Notes: generated by a model from the sequence alone, not told the origin. A stretch of 40,185 bases of DNA from Bacillota bacterium (GCA_017889675.1 JAGGAA010000004.1:1-40185); one strand, 5' to 3'; positions 1 to 9,619 are shown, counted from the stretch's first letter. Translations and numbers: made by a program.

Positions 1-185
1 TATAAATTAGTATAGCCAGACAATTTTAGAATTCCTTTAGAAAATAGTGGTAAGTGATAAGATATAGACTAAATATATTTCAAATAATTACATGCGATAA
101 TAAAATAAATCTGCATATGAAAGTCAAAGAGGTAAATACCTATAATGGGTTATATAAATTTTGGTGACTATAGGAGGAGTGCGCT

Positions 186-557
186 TTGGCAGCAAAGGTG
201 ATTCCATTTCCTACTCAATCTGAACCTAATTTAACGGAAATAGAGATTCTTATTCGGGAATGGCTATTCAATATATCAGAAGAACATGATTTCATTGAGC
301 ATGTTGCGACACGGATGATGAGTTTTATTAGTAACTATGCCAACAAATGGTTTGAACCTACCTTCAACTTAGCAGTACCACCAACTTTGACACTGGAAGA
401 GCGGAAAACACTTGTGGTTTCCATTGAAACCGGTGTTGACGATACAGCCAAGCAGGTACAAGAAATGGTTAACAAGATAATCGTAGAACGATTTTTCCTT
501 GAGGTAGAAATGTACGAAAGTAGGGAAAAAAGTAAATTAGTATGCCCTAAGCGGTAA
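186..557 (+). CDS. hypothetical protein (123 aa)
   Basis: ORF track; TTG start preceded by 'aggagg'; followed by a strong terminator. No family recognised. Confidence 0.6.
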   Translation: MAAKVIPFPTQSEPNLTEIEILIREWLFNISEEHDFIEHVATRMMSFISNYANKWFEPTFNLAVPPTLTLEERKTLVVSIETGVDDTAKQVQEMVNKIIVERFFLEVEMYESREKSKLVCPKR

Positions 558-578
558 GTGAAACAAGCATAAGAGGAA

Positions 579-624
579 AGCATTTGTAGTGCGATTGCCT
601 ACAGATGCTTATTTTTTTTTTTTT
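579..624 (+). terminator. rho-independent terminator
   Basis: AGCATTTGTAG-N9-CTACAGATGCT stem (one G-U) followed by a long T tract. Confidence 0.85.
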
Positions 625-771
625 GATGGTTTAGAGTCGAATTCTAGGGCATGTTTTCCCGATAGTAGTCATAGTTATAAGTTAGAGATTTGCCTGCAAC
701 CATACATTTTTGTCACATAAAAATTAGTGCAGGCATATATATAATTAGAATATACAAAGGGGGGAATCTGC

Positions 772-1458
772 ATGGACGATAGAGCCTATAAAGAGTGTAC
801 TCTTGGCATTGAAACCGGAACTATTATCGTGCGTCAAATCGTGGGGGAAAAAGAAAAACAAAAAGCATTGGATATTCACGTGGTTGTTCCGGAAAGAAAA
901 CCTTCCATTGAACAAATTATTGATGTATTTGTTAAAGAAGTAGAAGTATGCAGTGTTGACGTAATTACCGATAAAGTTATTGTTCGGGGTGAGTTTGAGG
1001 TTAAAGCCATTTATGTCGCGGATTTGCCTGAACAACCTGTTCTTGCCGTAGAAATCAAGCATTACAAATGGACTCTTGATATTGATATTCCAGGCGCCCG
1101 CCGGGGGATGGATGCTGAGGCTAGCGTTGTTGTTGAGTTTGTGGATTATGATGTTGAACACCATCACCGTGCTTATAAATACAAAAATTTTGAGCCTCTA
1201 GACGATCACGATCACGATCACGATGATTGCCACGATCACGATGACGATCATGATCACGATGATTGCCACGATCACGATGACTGTCATGATCACGATGACT
1301 GTCATGATCACGATGATTGCCACGACCATGACCATCACCATCACCGCCACTGCCGGGAGTTTGATGTATCAGTTATCTTGAAAGTTACCGCCAAAGTTAT
1401 GACTGATCGGGAAGTTACTATTGGAACAGGAACTATGCCAACTACACCCAAAGGATAG
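772..1458 (+). CDS. DUF3794/SPOCS-domain protein with His/Asp/Cys-rich repeat tract
   Basis: 'IEQIIDVFVKEVEVCSVDVITDKVIVRGEFEVKAIYVADLPEQPV' matches the downstream paralogue and DUF3794-like pattern; (CHDHDD)n tract; RBS ggggggaat. Confidence 0.8.
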   Translation: MDDRAYKECTLGIETGTIIVRQIVGEKEKQKALDIHVVVPERKPSIEQIIDVFVKEVEVCSVDVITDKVIVRGEFEVKAIYVADLPEQPVLAVEIKHYKWTLDIDIPGARRGMDAEASVVVEFVDYDVEHHHRAYKYKNFEPLDDHDHDHDDCHDHDDDHDHDDCHDHDDCHDHDDCHDHDDCHDHDHHHHRHCREFDVSVILKVTAKVMTDREVTIGTGTMPTTPKG

Positions 1459-1495
1459 GTTTGTTGAGGGGTATTAATGGAGAGGGGGGGAAACG

Positions 1496-2455
1496 ATGGA
1501 CGATACAACAAGAGCAGCCTCAGGCTCAAGTAATACTTCAGGCATGACAGTGAAAACAGTTGCCGGCGTAACTACTGTCGATAGTGCTGAACTGGAATGC
1601 GGCTGCCCAGAACCAGGTCCGGAGACAATTGAGGTAGAACAAGTTCTAGGTGCTGAAATGGCTCAACGGGTTGTGGAATTGGATTTGTTTGTTCCGGCAG
1701 AGAAGCCGGATATTGAACAAGTGGTTGATGTATATGTAAAAGAACTGGAAATTAACAAAGTTGATGTTATTCCAGACAAGGTCATTGTGCGCGGTGAATT
1801 AGAGGTAAAGGTAATGTATGTTGCCGATTTACCCAATCAGCCGGTACATGCGTTTGAAAAAAGACACATCCGCTGGACACGGGATATTGTGATTGATGGT
1901 GCGGAACCTGATATGAAGGCAACTGCTGATGCAACTGTGGAATTTGTTGACTATGATTTCCACTGTCATCATGACAGGCGCAAGGTGCACATTACTATTG
2001 TACTTAAAGTCTGGGCGCGCGTAGTTACTACCACCGAGATGGATGTATTTGCATTAAGTCCTGTCGACGAAATTGGTGTGGTCGAAAGCACTACATCAAC
2101 AGATAAAGTCAGCGCTAGCCAGTTTACGGATGAAAATGTATCTGCTTCAGAAACTGGTGGTGGAAACATAGCAGGGTTTGGTGAACAAAATGTTATCGTT
2201 ACCGGTCCAATGACACCGACCGCCGGCACAGCCACCAGTGTCAGCGGAACGGTAACAGTAACAGGCAATACGGTTAATATCAGAAGCGGACCTGGCACCA
2301 ATTTTCCAGTTGTAACCAAGGTTAAAAAAGGTACGACGCTAACTGTCAAAGAACAGGCTTTTGGTTGGTATAAAGTAGTGCTTACTGACGGTGCTACTAC
2401 TGGCTGGATCGCTAGTTGGCTGGTAAATAGCACTGCGGTTAATGCAAAAGGTTGA
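1496..2455 (+). CDS. DUF3794/SPOCS-domain protein with C-terminal bacterial SH3 domain
   Basis: Paralogue of the preceding CDS; C-terminus 'GNTVNIRSGPGTNFPVVTKVKKGTTLTVKEQAFGWYKVVLTDGATTGWIASWLV' is a classic SH3b. Confidence 0.85.
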   Translation: MDDTTRAASGSSNTSGMTVKTVAGVTTVDSAELECGCPEPGPETIEVEQVLGAEMAQRVVELDLFVPAEKPDIEQVVDVYVKELEINKVDVIPDKVIVRGELEVKVMYVADLPNQPVHAFEKRHIRWTRDIVIDGAEPDMKATADATVEFVDYDFHCHHDRRKVHITIVLKVWARVVTTTEMDVFALSPVDEIGVVESTTSTDKVSASQFTDENVSASETGGGNIAGFGEQNVIVTGPMTPTAGTATSVSGTVTVTGNTVNIRSGPGTNFPVVTKVKKGTTLTVKEQAFGWYKVVLTDGATTGWIASWLVNSTAVNAKG

Positions 2456-2462
2456 GAATAGC

Positions 2463-2495
2463 GACCCAGGGACGGTAATAATCCCTGGGTATTGT
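2463..2495 (+). terminator. rho-independent terminator
   Basis: ACCCAGGGAcggtaataaTCCCTGGGT followed by attgtttta. Confidence 0.75.
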
Positions 2496-2517
2496 TTTAT
2501 ATGGCGGCTACTCACAC

Positions 2518-2552
2518 AAAAATCCCGGAGGCGCTAAGCTACCGGGATTTTT
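2518..2552. terminator. bidirectional terminator-like hairpin
   Basis: AAAAATCCCGG...CCGGGATTTTT. Confidence 0.75.
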
Positions 2553-2578
2553 GGTGAGTGGGTATAGGAGGTGGCCTA

Positions 2579-3382
2579 ATGTATCGGGCACTAAAATATA
2601 TCGGTCCGGTGGGGCTGGGAGCGACATCTCCGCAACTATTTTGTGCCGAAAATGATTGTGGGGAAGTAAAAGTATGTGTTGTTAAGTTATCGACCAACCG
2701 TCTTGGAACCAAGGTTCTGGTAAATGAGCTGTTGGCCGCTCATTTTGGTGATTGGCTAAAGCTCTGCTTTCCGCCAGGGGGACCTATTTACATTTCCCCG
2801 GAAGTACTGGGCAGTAGCCGGCGATTAACTGCTGCCGCCGTACTGCCAGGTTGGCACTTTGGGTGTGAGTATTTGCAAGGAGTTGGCTATGTAAACAAAT
2901 ACAATCTGCATCAGGCAGTAAATAAAGAACAAATGGCGGGCGTTATGCTGTTTGACCATTTGTTCCATAATCCCGACCGGACGGAAAATAGAAAAAATCT
3001 GCTCATTCGCAAAGAACGTGACGGCTATAAGCTTTATGCCATTGATAATTCTCATTTGTTTCGTCGTGGCAAATGGACAATTGCTATGCTGGAGGAGTTA
3101 GCTGACACTATTACAGTAAATCATCGCCGTTCCTATGGCGTGCTTTTAAAATATTATCTAAGGCCAGCGCAATTATTTAAGTATGCTGCGGCCGTTAAGA
3201 ATATTGAAGATGCAAAAATTACTCTGTTTGTTGAGGGCATTCCCGAAGAGTGGCTGCCTGATAAGGCGGAGCGGCAGGCTTTGCTTGAATTTCTTGTTAT
3301 CAGGCGTGATAAAGCCTGCTGGGTGGCAGAACAATTAAGTCAGTTAATCCCGAATATACATCGGAGTGCCGATATTTATTAA
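2579..3382 (+). CDS. HipA-like kinase-fold protein (HipA_2-type), function unknown
   Basis: ORF 2558..3382, likely ATG at 2579 after 'aggaggtgg'; motifs 'LLAAHFGDWL', 'MLFDHLFHNPDRTENRKNLL', 'YAIDNSHLF' resemble the HipA-like kinase catalytic region (NPDR...N, xxDNS). Confidence 0.6.
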   Translation: MYRALKYIGPVGLGATSPQLFCAENDCGEVKVCVVKLSTNRLGTKVLVNELLAAHFGDWLKLCFPPGGPIYISPEVLGSSRRLTAAAVLPGWHFGCEYLQGVGYVNKYNLHQAVNKEQMAGVMLFDHLFHNPDRTENRKNLLIRKERDGYKLYAIDNSHLFRRGKWTIAMLEELADTITVNHRRSYGVLLKYYLRPAQLFKYAAAVKNIEDAKITLFVEGIPEEWLPDKAERQALLEFLVIRRDKACWVAEQLSQLIPNIHRSADIY

Positions 3383-3829
3383 GGTGAAAATCTCTTCGGC
3401 ATGTGCATTATGCATCCGGATACAACCGTTAGAAACCATTTGACCAATTAGCCAGGGGGAGTTTGTGCCATGCAGGCCATAGGCATCATAATTGAGGCCC
3501 ATCCAGCGTGTTCCCAGTACCCCGCCCGGGTTGGTAATTTTGGTGGCAATGGCATAATTGCCGGTAGGTGTGGGGGTTGACGGCTTGCCGATGGCAACTG
3601 GATACTGCCGGACCGGGTTGTTACCATCAAATAAGGTTAGATGGCGTTGGGATTTGACTAGGAGAATATTAGCTCTGGGTAGTGTTAAGCTGACTCTGTC
3701 AGTGCAAGGGATCGGTGTTACGTCCATGTTGGTAGCAGAAAGCTTTTGGCAGTAGGAGATGTAGCTTTCCCCTTCAGCCAGTTTGATTGTTTTTAATGAC
3801 TCGGGTAAATAGATCCTTCTAATATTCAT
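3344..3829 (-). CDS. L,D-transpeptidase (YkuD family)
   Basis: ORF 3344..3889 with likely ATG at 3829 after GGAGG; catalytic motif 'LHGTNSPWLIGQMVSNGCIRM' (HX..SNGCIRM). Confidence 0.9.
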   Translation of the reverse strand: MNIRRIYLPESLKTIKLAEGESYISYCQKLSATNMDVTPIPCTDRVSLTLPRANILLVKSQRHLTLFDGNNPVRQYPVAIGKPSTPTPTGNYAIATKITNPGGVLGTRWMGLNYDAYGLHGTNSPWLIGQMVSNGCIRMHNAHAEEIFTLINIGTPMYIRD

Positions 3830-3973
3830 AGATGCTTCGACCTCCGTTTTCTCCCATTTTTCTGCTTTATTGTATTCATGAGCAGACAAAATGGTTAGTA
3901 AAACCTATTGAATAAAACTTATACAATTTTGGCAAAAATAGGAATAAAGAATAAATGGGAGAGTTATGCTAGG

Positions 3974-4786
3974 ATGAATGATGCAATAGGTAGTTTGCTT
4001 ATCATTGGTGGTCATGAAGATAAAGTAGGCGAGTGCTTGATCTTGCGCCGTTTTATTGATATGGCTGGTGGTCGGAATAGCCGGATTGTAGTGATTGCTA
4101 CTGCCACCGGCCAGCCCCGCATTGTGGGTAATGAATATCGGGAACTATTTTCTGAACTGGGGGCGGCAGTGGTAACCATTGTGGCTGTTGCTGACAGAGA
4201 AACGGCAAACCAAAAAGAACAGGCTGAGGTTATTAAGCAGGCTACCGGCATATTTTTCACTGGTGGCGACCAATTGCGGTTTACCAGTATTCTCGGTGGA
4301 TCGGCAGTTGACGCCGCCATTCGTGCTGCTTTTCGACAAGGGGCTGTTATTGCCGGGACTAGTGCCGGGGCGGCTGTTATGAGTGAAACTATGATTGTGG
4401 CTGGTAACTCTAATGATGCTCCCAAAAAATCGTCCCTAATCATGGCTCAGGGTATGGGGCTTTTGGCAGAGGGGGTAGTTGATCAACATTTTGCCCAACG
4501 CGGACGAATTAACCGGCTTCTGGAAGCAGTAGCCCAGAACCCGCATGTTTTAGGAATTGGCATTGACGAAGATACGGCCCTTGTTGTTGGCCCTGACCGA
4601 CTTTGTCAGGTGATTGGGTCCCAGACAGTGACGATTATTGACGGGAAGAGTATTATTTATTCCAACATTTCTGAGTCTACCCGCTGTGAGCCGTTAGCCA
4701 TATCTAATGTGCTATTACATATTTTACCTTCAGGATTTGGTTTTGATTTAAATCTAAGGCTGCCGCTGCAACTTGCTACTAACTAG
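3974..4786 (+). CDS. cphB: cyanophycinase
   Basis: ORF 3908..4786; 'IGSLLIIGGHEDK', 'FFTGGDQLR', 'IAGTSAGAAVMS' (S51-type nucleophile elbow); immediately upstream of cphA. Confidence 0.92.
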   Translation: MNDAIGSLLIIGGHEDKVGECLILRRFIDMAGGRNSRIVVIATATGQPRIVGNEYRELFSELGAAVVTIVAVADRETANQKEQAEVIKQATGIFFTGGDQLRFTSILGGSAVDAAIRAAFRQGAVIAGTSAGAAVMSETMIVAGNSNDAPKKSSLIMAQGMGLLAEGVVDQHFAQRGRINRLLEAVAQNPHVLGIGIDEDTALVVGPDRLCQVIGSQTVTIIDGKSIIYSNISESTRCEPLAISNVLLHILPSGFGFDLNLRLPLQLATN

Positions 4787-4803
4787 CTAAAGGGGATTGC
4801 AAC

Positions 4804-7470
4804 ATGAAATTATTGTCTACACGCTTTATTGCTGGAGCTAACATTTACAGTTACCGCCCTGTCATTAAAGCAACCATTGATATTGGTAGCTATGAAGATA
4901 TAGCCAGCAATGGTATAGACGGTTTTGTCACGTGTTTATTAGCATTATTGCCAGGACTCAGCAAGCATAGCTGCTCGCGGGGTTACCCTGGTGGTTTTGT
5001 GGAACGTTTACAGGAAGGAACCTATTTAGCACATGTTTTTGAGCATGTGGCGCTTGAACTACAGTCATTGTGCGGTCAAGAGTATGCCTCTGCCTTTGGT
5101 AAGACCCGTGGGTCTGGTCGCCGTGGTGTTTATCATGTTGTTTTTGGCTGTAGATCAGGGCCGGTAGGGTTAGCTGCCGCTGAGAGTGCCTATCGCTTAC
5201 TTATGGCTGTACTTAAAGGGCACGATTTTAATGTGCCAGAGGCAGTGGCGATGCTGAAGAACATTGGGGAAGAGAACAGATTAGGACCAAGTACAGCGGC
5301 CATTTATGAAGCAGCGCGGCGGCGGAGTATTCCTGTTTTACGTCCCGATTATGAAGCACATTTTCTTATTCTTGGTTATGGCAATAAGCAGCAGCGGGTT
5401 TGGGCCACGATTACAGGCCAGACAAGTTCGCTGGCTGTTGATTTGGTGGGAGATAAGTTTCTTACCAATACATTGTTGCGGCAAAATGCCGTGCCTGTAC
5501 CGATGGGCTATATTGTTACAGATTTGACGGAGGCGATAGCTGCTTTTACTACGATCGGTGCACCGGTTGTCTTGAAACCTGTCAATGGTAATCACGGGAA
5601 GGGGGTTACACTAAATATTTTTAATACAGCTGAGGTGGAACGAGCCTATCAGTTGGCTGCAGAGTATGATGAACGGGTGTTAGTAGAAGAATATGTAGCA
5701 GGTCGCCAGTATCGACTGTGTGTTGTTAATGGTAAACTGGCGGCAGGGGCTGAACGGATACCGGCTCATGTTGTTGGCGATGGTATCCATACAATTGTAG
5801 AGCTTGTTGAATTGGTCAATCTAGACCCAGCGCGCGGCTGTGGTCACAGTCGACCACTAACCTATCTGCAATTAGATACCGCGGCTATTATGACTTTGTT
5901 CCGGCAAAGTCTAACTGCAGCGTCTGTTCCTGCTGCCAGACAGCTTGTTTATATCAGGGACAATGCGAACTTGAGTACTGGTGCCACATCTAAAGATGTA
6001 ACTGCCGATATTCACCCGGAGACCATCAAACTGGTGGAACGGGCAGTACGACTTACTGGTTTAGATGTGGCTGGTGTTGACCTGGTTATGCCAGATATTT
6101 GTCAGCCATTGACTGCCGGGCAGGGGGCCATTATCGAAATTAATGCTGCACCCGGCCTTAGAATGCATCTGTATCCAAGCTCAGGGCTGGCTCATGATGT
6201 GGGCGCGGCCATTATTGATTATTTATTTCCTGATAAGGCTGATGGCCGGATACCGATAGTAGCCGTTACTGGTACAAATGGGAAAACCACAGTAACAAGG
6301 CTTATTGCTCATATCTTTAGGCAAGCTGGTTATAAAACAGGTATGACCACATCTAGCGGCATTTATGTGGATCAGGAGTGTATCGCGCAAGGCGACACGA
6401 CTGGTCCGACCAGTACAACTATGCTATTGTCTGACCCTGCGGTGGAGGCGGCGGTGCTGGAGGTGGCTCGTGGTGGTATCGTTCGAGGTGGCTTGGGCTA
6501 TGATTTTGCGAATGTCGGCATAATTACCAATATTACGGAAGATCATATTGGTCAAGACGGTATTGAGGATCTTGAAGATTTAGCCTATATAAAATCCTTG
6601 GTTATCGAACGCGTGCGACCAGATGGTATTGTGCTTTTAAATGCGGATGACAGTCGAGTGGCAGCGCTCAAAGTACGGGCAAAGAGTGAAATTATTTATT
6701 TTAGTACCCAGTCTGACAATATTATTGTTCGCCGTCATCTAGGGGAAGGCGGCAGGGCGTGTTTTGTCAAAAATGGTGCAATATATCTAGCCGATGGAAA
6801 AAAAGAGCAAGCTTTGATTGCCATTGTGGATATTCCACTTACCTTGCATGGGTTTGCTTATCACAATATTCAAAACGCGGTTATTGGCGTTGCTGCCTGC
6901 TGGTCGCAGAAACTTTCCCTAGAGGCTATTCGTAAAGGCGTGACAGAATTTAACCAAAATCCAGGGCGGCTTATGTTGATGGCGATAGGCGGTTTTCAGG
7001 TTTGTGTTGATTATGCTCACAATCCGGCGGGTTGTCAGGCATTGGCAAGTACCTTGCGGCGACTTAAGCCGCGAAGGTTAATTGGAGTTATTGCAGCTCC
7101 CGGTGACCGGAGGGATGATGTTATTATTAGTCTTGGCAGGGCTGCTGGTCAGGGATTTGATAGTATCTACGTTAAAGAAGATGGTGATTTGCGCGGGCGG
7201 CAGCCGGGTGAGACCGCGGCCTTGCTGCTGCAAGGCGCTTTGGAAGCTGGCCTTACGCCTATGCAAGTAACCACGATTTTTGATGAATCCGCGGCAGTGA
7301 CTGCCGCCTTGAAGCAAGCCGCAGCCGATGACCTGATTGCTGTTTTTTATGAAAACTATGATGCTGTAATGACTACGATAGCAGAATTTGAGCAACAACA
7401 AACGTCTGACTGCCTATGCAAACCAGACGACCGTCAATTGGTAGTTGCCGGTATCGGCGTCAAAGGATAA
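4804..7470 (+). CDS. cphA: cyanophycin synthetase
   Basis: 888 aa; N-terminal 'CSRGYPGGFVERLQEGTYLAHVFEHVALELQ', ATP-grasp 'VVLKPVNGNHGKGVTLNI', Mur-ligase 'VTGTNGKTTVTRLI'. Confidence 0.95.
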   Translation: MKLLSTRFIAGANIYSYRPVIKATIDIGSYEDIASNGIDGFVTCLLALLPGLSKHSCSRGYPGGFVERLQEGTYLAHVFEHVALELQSLCGQEYASAFGKTRGSGRRGVYHVVFGCRSGPVGLAAAESAYRLLMAVLKGHDFNVPEAVAMLKNIGEENRLGPSTAAIYEAARRRSIPVLRPDYEAHFLILGYGNKQQRVWATITGQTSSLAVDLVGDKFLTNTLLRQNAVPVPMGYIVTDLTEAIAAFTTIGAPVVLKPVNGNHGKGVTLNIFNTAEVERAYQLAAEYDERVLVEEYVAGRQYRLCVVNGKLAAGAERIPAHVVGDGIHTIVELVELVNLDPARGCGHSRPLTYLQLDTAAIMTLFRQSLTAASVPAARQLVYIRDNANLSTGATSKDVTADIHPETIKLVERAVRLTGLDVAGVDLVMPDICQPLTAGQGAIIEINAAPGLRMHLYPSSGLAHDVGAAIIDYLFPDKADGRIPIVAVTGTNGKTTVTRLIAHIFRQAGYKTGMTTSSGIYVDQECIAQGDTTGPTSTTMLLSDPAVEAAVLEVARGGIVRGGLGYDFANVGIITNITEDHIGQDGIEDLEDLAYIKSLVIERVRPDGIVLLNADDSRVAALKVRAKSEIIYFSTQSDNIIVRRHLGEGGRACFVKNGAIYLADGKKEQALIAIVDIPLTLHGFAYHNIQNAVIGVAACWSQKLSLEAIRKGVTEFNQNPGRLMLMAIGGFQVCVDYAHNPAGCQALASTLRRLKPRRLIGVIAAPGDRRDDVIISLGRAAGQGFDSIYVKEDGDLRGRQPGETAALLLQGALEAGLTPMQVTTIFDESAAVTAALKQAAADDLIAVFYENYDAVMTTIAEFEQQQTSDCLCKPDDRQLVVAGIGVKG

Positions 7471-7548
7471 GGAAAAAAATGTAGAAAGCAAATTGGCAGT
7501 TGCAGGCAACTACCCGAACAGGTAGAATATATATATTATAAACTGCTT

Positions 7549-8040
7549 GTGGAGGTGTCAAGGATGGGAAAAAATGATGCAATTGTTGATCAAGAGTTCC
7601 AACTGGTAATTTTTCGATTGGCCCAGGAAGAATATGGGTTACCAATTACCAAAGTGCAAGAAATAAACCGTCTGGTGCCTATTACCAAATTGCCGCAAAC
7701 GCCTCCGTTTATGGAAGGCATCATAAACTTGCGCGGTCAGATTATTCCGGTAATAGACCTCAGGAAACGTTTTACACTTGCCGTTTCTGAATACAATGAT
7801 GACAGTCGAATTATTATTGTGGAGATAGACGGCGAGACGGTTGGCGTTATTGTCGATGCGGTTGCTGAAGTAGTTCAGATAGCGGCTGCTGATGTAGAGC
7901 CGCCGCCCCCGTCGTTTATTCTGGATGCCAAATATATTCAAGGCGTAGGTAAACTAGAGGACCGGTTACTTATCCTGCTTGAAATTGATCAAGTGTTGAC
8001 TTCACAAGAGACCATTACGTTGAAGCAGCTTGCCGTATAA
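7549..8040 (+). CDS. cheW: CheW-like chemotaxis adaptor
   Basis: 'LVIFRLAQEEYGLPITKVQEINRLVPITKLPQTPPFMEGIINLRGQIIPVIDLRKRF' is typical CheW. Confidence 0.92.
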   Translation: MEVSRMGKNDAIVDQEFQLVIFRLAQEEYGLPITKVQEINRLVPITKLPQTPPFMEGIINLRGQIIPVIDLRKRFTLAVSEYNDDSRIIIVEIDGETVGVIVDAVAEVVQIAAADVEPPPPSFILDAKYIQGVGKLEDRLLILLEIDQVLTSQETITLKQLAV

Positions 8041-8049
8041 GGACAGAGT

Positions 8050-8910
8050 ATGCTTATACTTAATGCTTATGCTAAGATCAATTTGGCGCTAGATGTCCTC
8101 TATAAACGCCCTGACGGCTATCATGAAGTAGCTATGATTATGCAGGCCGTTCGGCTTGCTGATACGGTAACGTTAACCAGTCAGCCAAATGATATTGTAT
8201 TGAGTGTCAATATTGTTGGGTTACCCGCAGATGCCAGCAACTTGGCTTATCGGGCGGCTGCTCTGCTCAAGCCGTATGCGTCCGTAAAACAAGGGGTTCA
8301 TATCCGGTTGGACAAACAGATCCCATTGGCGGCAGGCTTAGCTGGTGGCAGTGCAGATGCCGCCGCGGTGCTTAAGGGACTAAATAGCTTATGGGAACTT
8401 AATCTGAGTTTGGACGAGCTGAGTAAGCTTGCTGCCCAGCTTGGTTCGGATGTGCCATTTTGTTTGTATAACAGTACCATGCTGGCAACCGGGCGGGGAG
8501 AACTACTCGAACCGTTGCCGCCGCTCAAAAACTGTTATATTGTGCTTGCTAAGCCGGCAATTGCAGTGCCTACTGCCTGGGTGTATCAGCAGTTCAAAGC
8601 GGACGAAGTTATGCGGCGTCCGGATATTGCAGCTATGCGTAACTACCTTGCTGAAGGCAGCTTGGCGGGGGTAGCCCAAAATTTGGTTAACGTGTTGGAG
8701 AGTGTTACTATTCCCGTATACCCGGAAATTGCTAAGATTAAAGATTCTATGCTCAAATACGGAGCTATGGCAGCCCTCATGTCTGGTAGTGGGCCAACCG
8801 TATTTGGTCTTGCTCATTGCCAAGAGCAGGCAGAGGCGATTGCTGATCAGCTAAAGGCTGAGGGCATACCTGAAATATTTGTGGCAGAAACAGTTTCAAA
8901 GGTGGAGTGA
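8050..8910 (+). CDS. ispE: 4-(cytidine 5'-diphospho)-2-C-methyl-D-erythritol kinase
   Basis: 'AYAKINLALDVLYKRPDGYHEV', 'IPLAAGLAGGSADAAAVL' GHMP motif. Confidence 0.95.
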   Translation: MLILNAYAKINLALDVLYKRPDGYHEVAMIMQAVRLADTVTLTSQPNDIVLSVNIVGLPADASNLAYRAAALLKPYASVKQGVHIRLDKQIPLAAGLAGGSADAAAVLKGLNSLWELNLSLDELSKLAAQLGSDVPFCLYNSTMLATGRGELLEPLPPLKNCYIVLAKPAIAVPTAWVYQQFKADEVMRRPDIAAMRNYLAEGSLAGVAQNLVNVLESVTIPVYPEIAKIKDSMLKYGAMAALMSGSGPTVFGLAHCQEQAEAIADQLKAEGIPEIFVAETVSKVE

Positions 8911-9596
8911 TTGTGGAGAGGCGATTAGTACCTATTAGATTAGACAGCTATAAACCGCTTAGAGAAGTGGTAGCAGAAACATTGCGCGAGGCCATTGTTA
9001 ATGGAACGTTAAACCCCGGTGAGCGGTTGATGGAAATTCAACTAGCAGAAGAACTAGGGGTAAGTCGGACGCCGGTACGAGAAGCCATTCGTAAATTGGA
9101 GCTGGAAGGCTTTGTTATTATGATTCCCCGGCGGGGAACCTATGTGGCGGATCTGTCAATTAAAGACATTAATGAGGTCTTCGAAATACGTACTGCACTT
9201 GATATTTTGGCTGCAGGTCTTGCGGTTGAGCGTATTACGGAAGATGAATTGGAACAACTGGAACGACTCCTGGTGGAAATCGGTAAATTAATCGAGGGAG
9301 ACGATATTGATAAAATAGTTGAAGTTGACAGCCAATTTCATGATGTCTTATATAAGGCCAGCCGTAATGATCGGTTAGTAGGCATTATCAATAATCTTAG
9401 AGAGCAGATTACCCGGTTTCGCTCGATCTCTATACAGTATCCGGGGCGGATGAAAGTATCGATAGAAGAACACCGTCAATTGGTAGAGGCGATTGCTGAC
9501 CGCAATACCGAGTTGGCTCAGCAAATTGCTCGCGAGCATATGGAGAATTCAGAACAGACATTATTGCAGGAGTTGAACGAACGCCGTCAGGCCTAA
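8907..9596 (+). CDS. GntR family transcriptional regulator (FadR/FCD type)
   Basis: N-terminal wHTH 'LREAIVNGTLNPGERLMEIQLAEELGVSRTPVREAIRKLELEGFV' plus FCD C-terminal domain; 4 nt overlap with ispE. Confidence 0.92.
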   Translation: MIVERRLVPIRLDSYKPLREVVAETLREAIVNGTLNPGERLMEIQLAEELGVSRTPVREAIRKLELEGFVIMIPRRGTYVADLSIKDINEVFEIRTALDILAAGLAVERITEDELEQLERLLVEIGKLIEGDDIDKIVEVDSQFHDVLYKASRNDRLVGIINNLREQITRFRSISIQYPGRMKVSIEEHRQLVEAIADRNTELAQQIAREHMENSEQTLLQELNERRQA

Positions 9597-9619
9597 CATT
9601 GCAAAAGGAGTGTAACTTA

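Noticed and set aside
1201-1350. Short tandem DNA repeats that could suggest a CRISPR or non-coding satellite
   Set aside because: Units are 18 nt without unique spacers and stay in frame encoding HDHDDC repeats inside an intact ORF; it is a protein repeat.
2579-3382. HipA-like protein as toxin of a HipAB toxin-antitoxin or phage-defence system
   Set aside because: No HipB-like HTH partner adjacent and the flanking genes are cell-wall or spore related.
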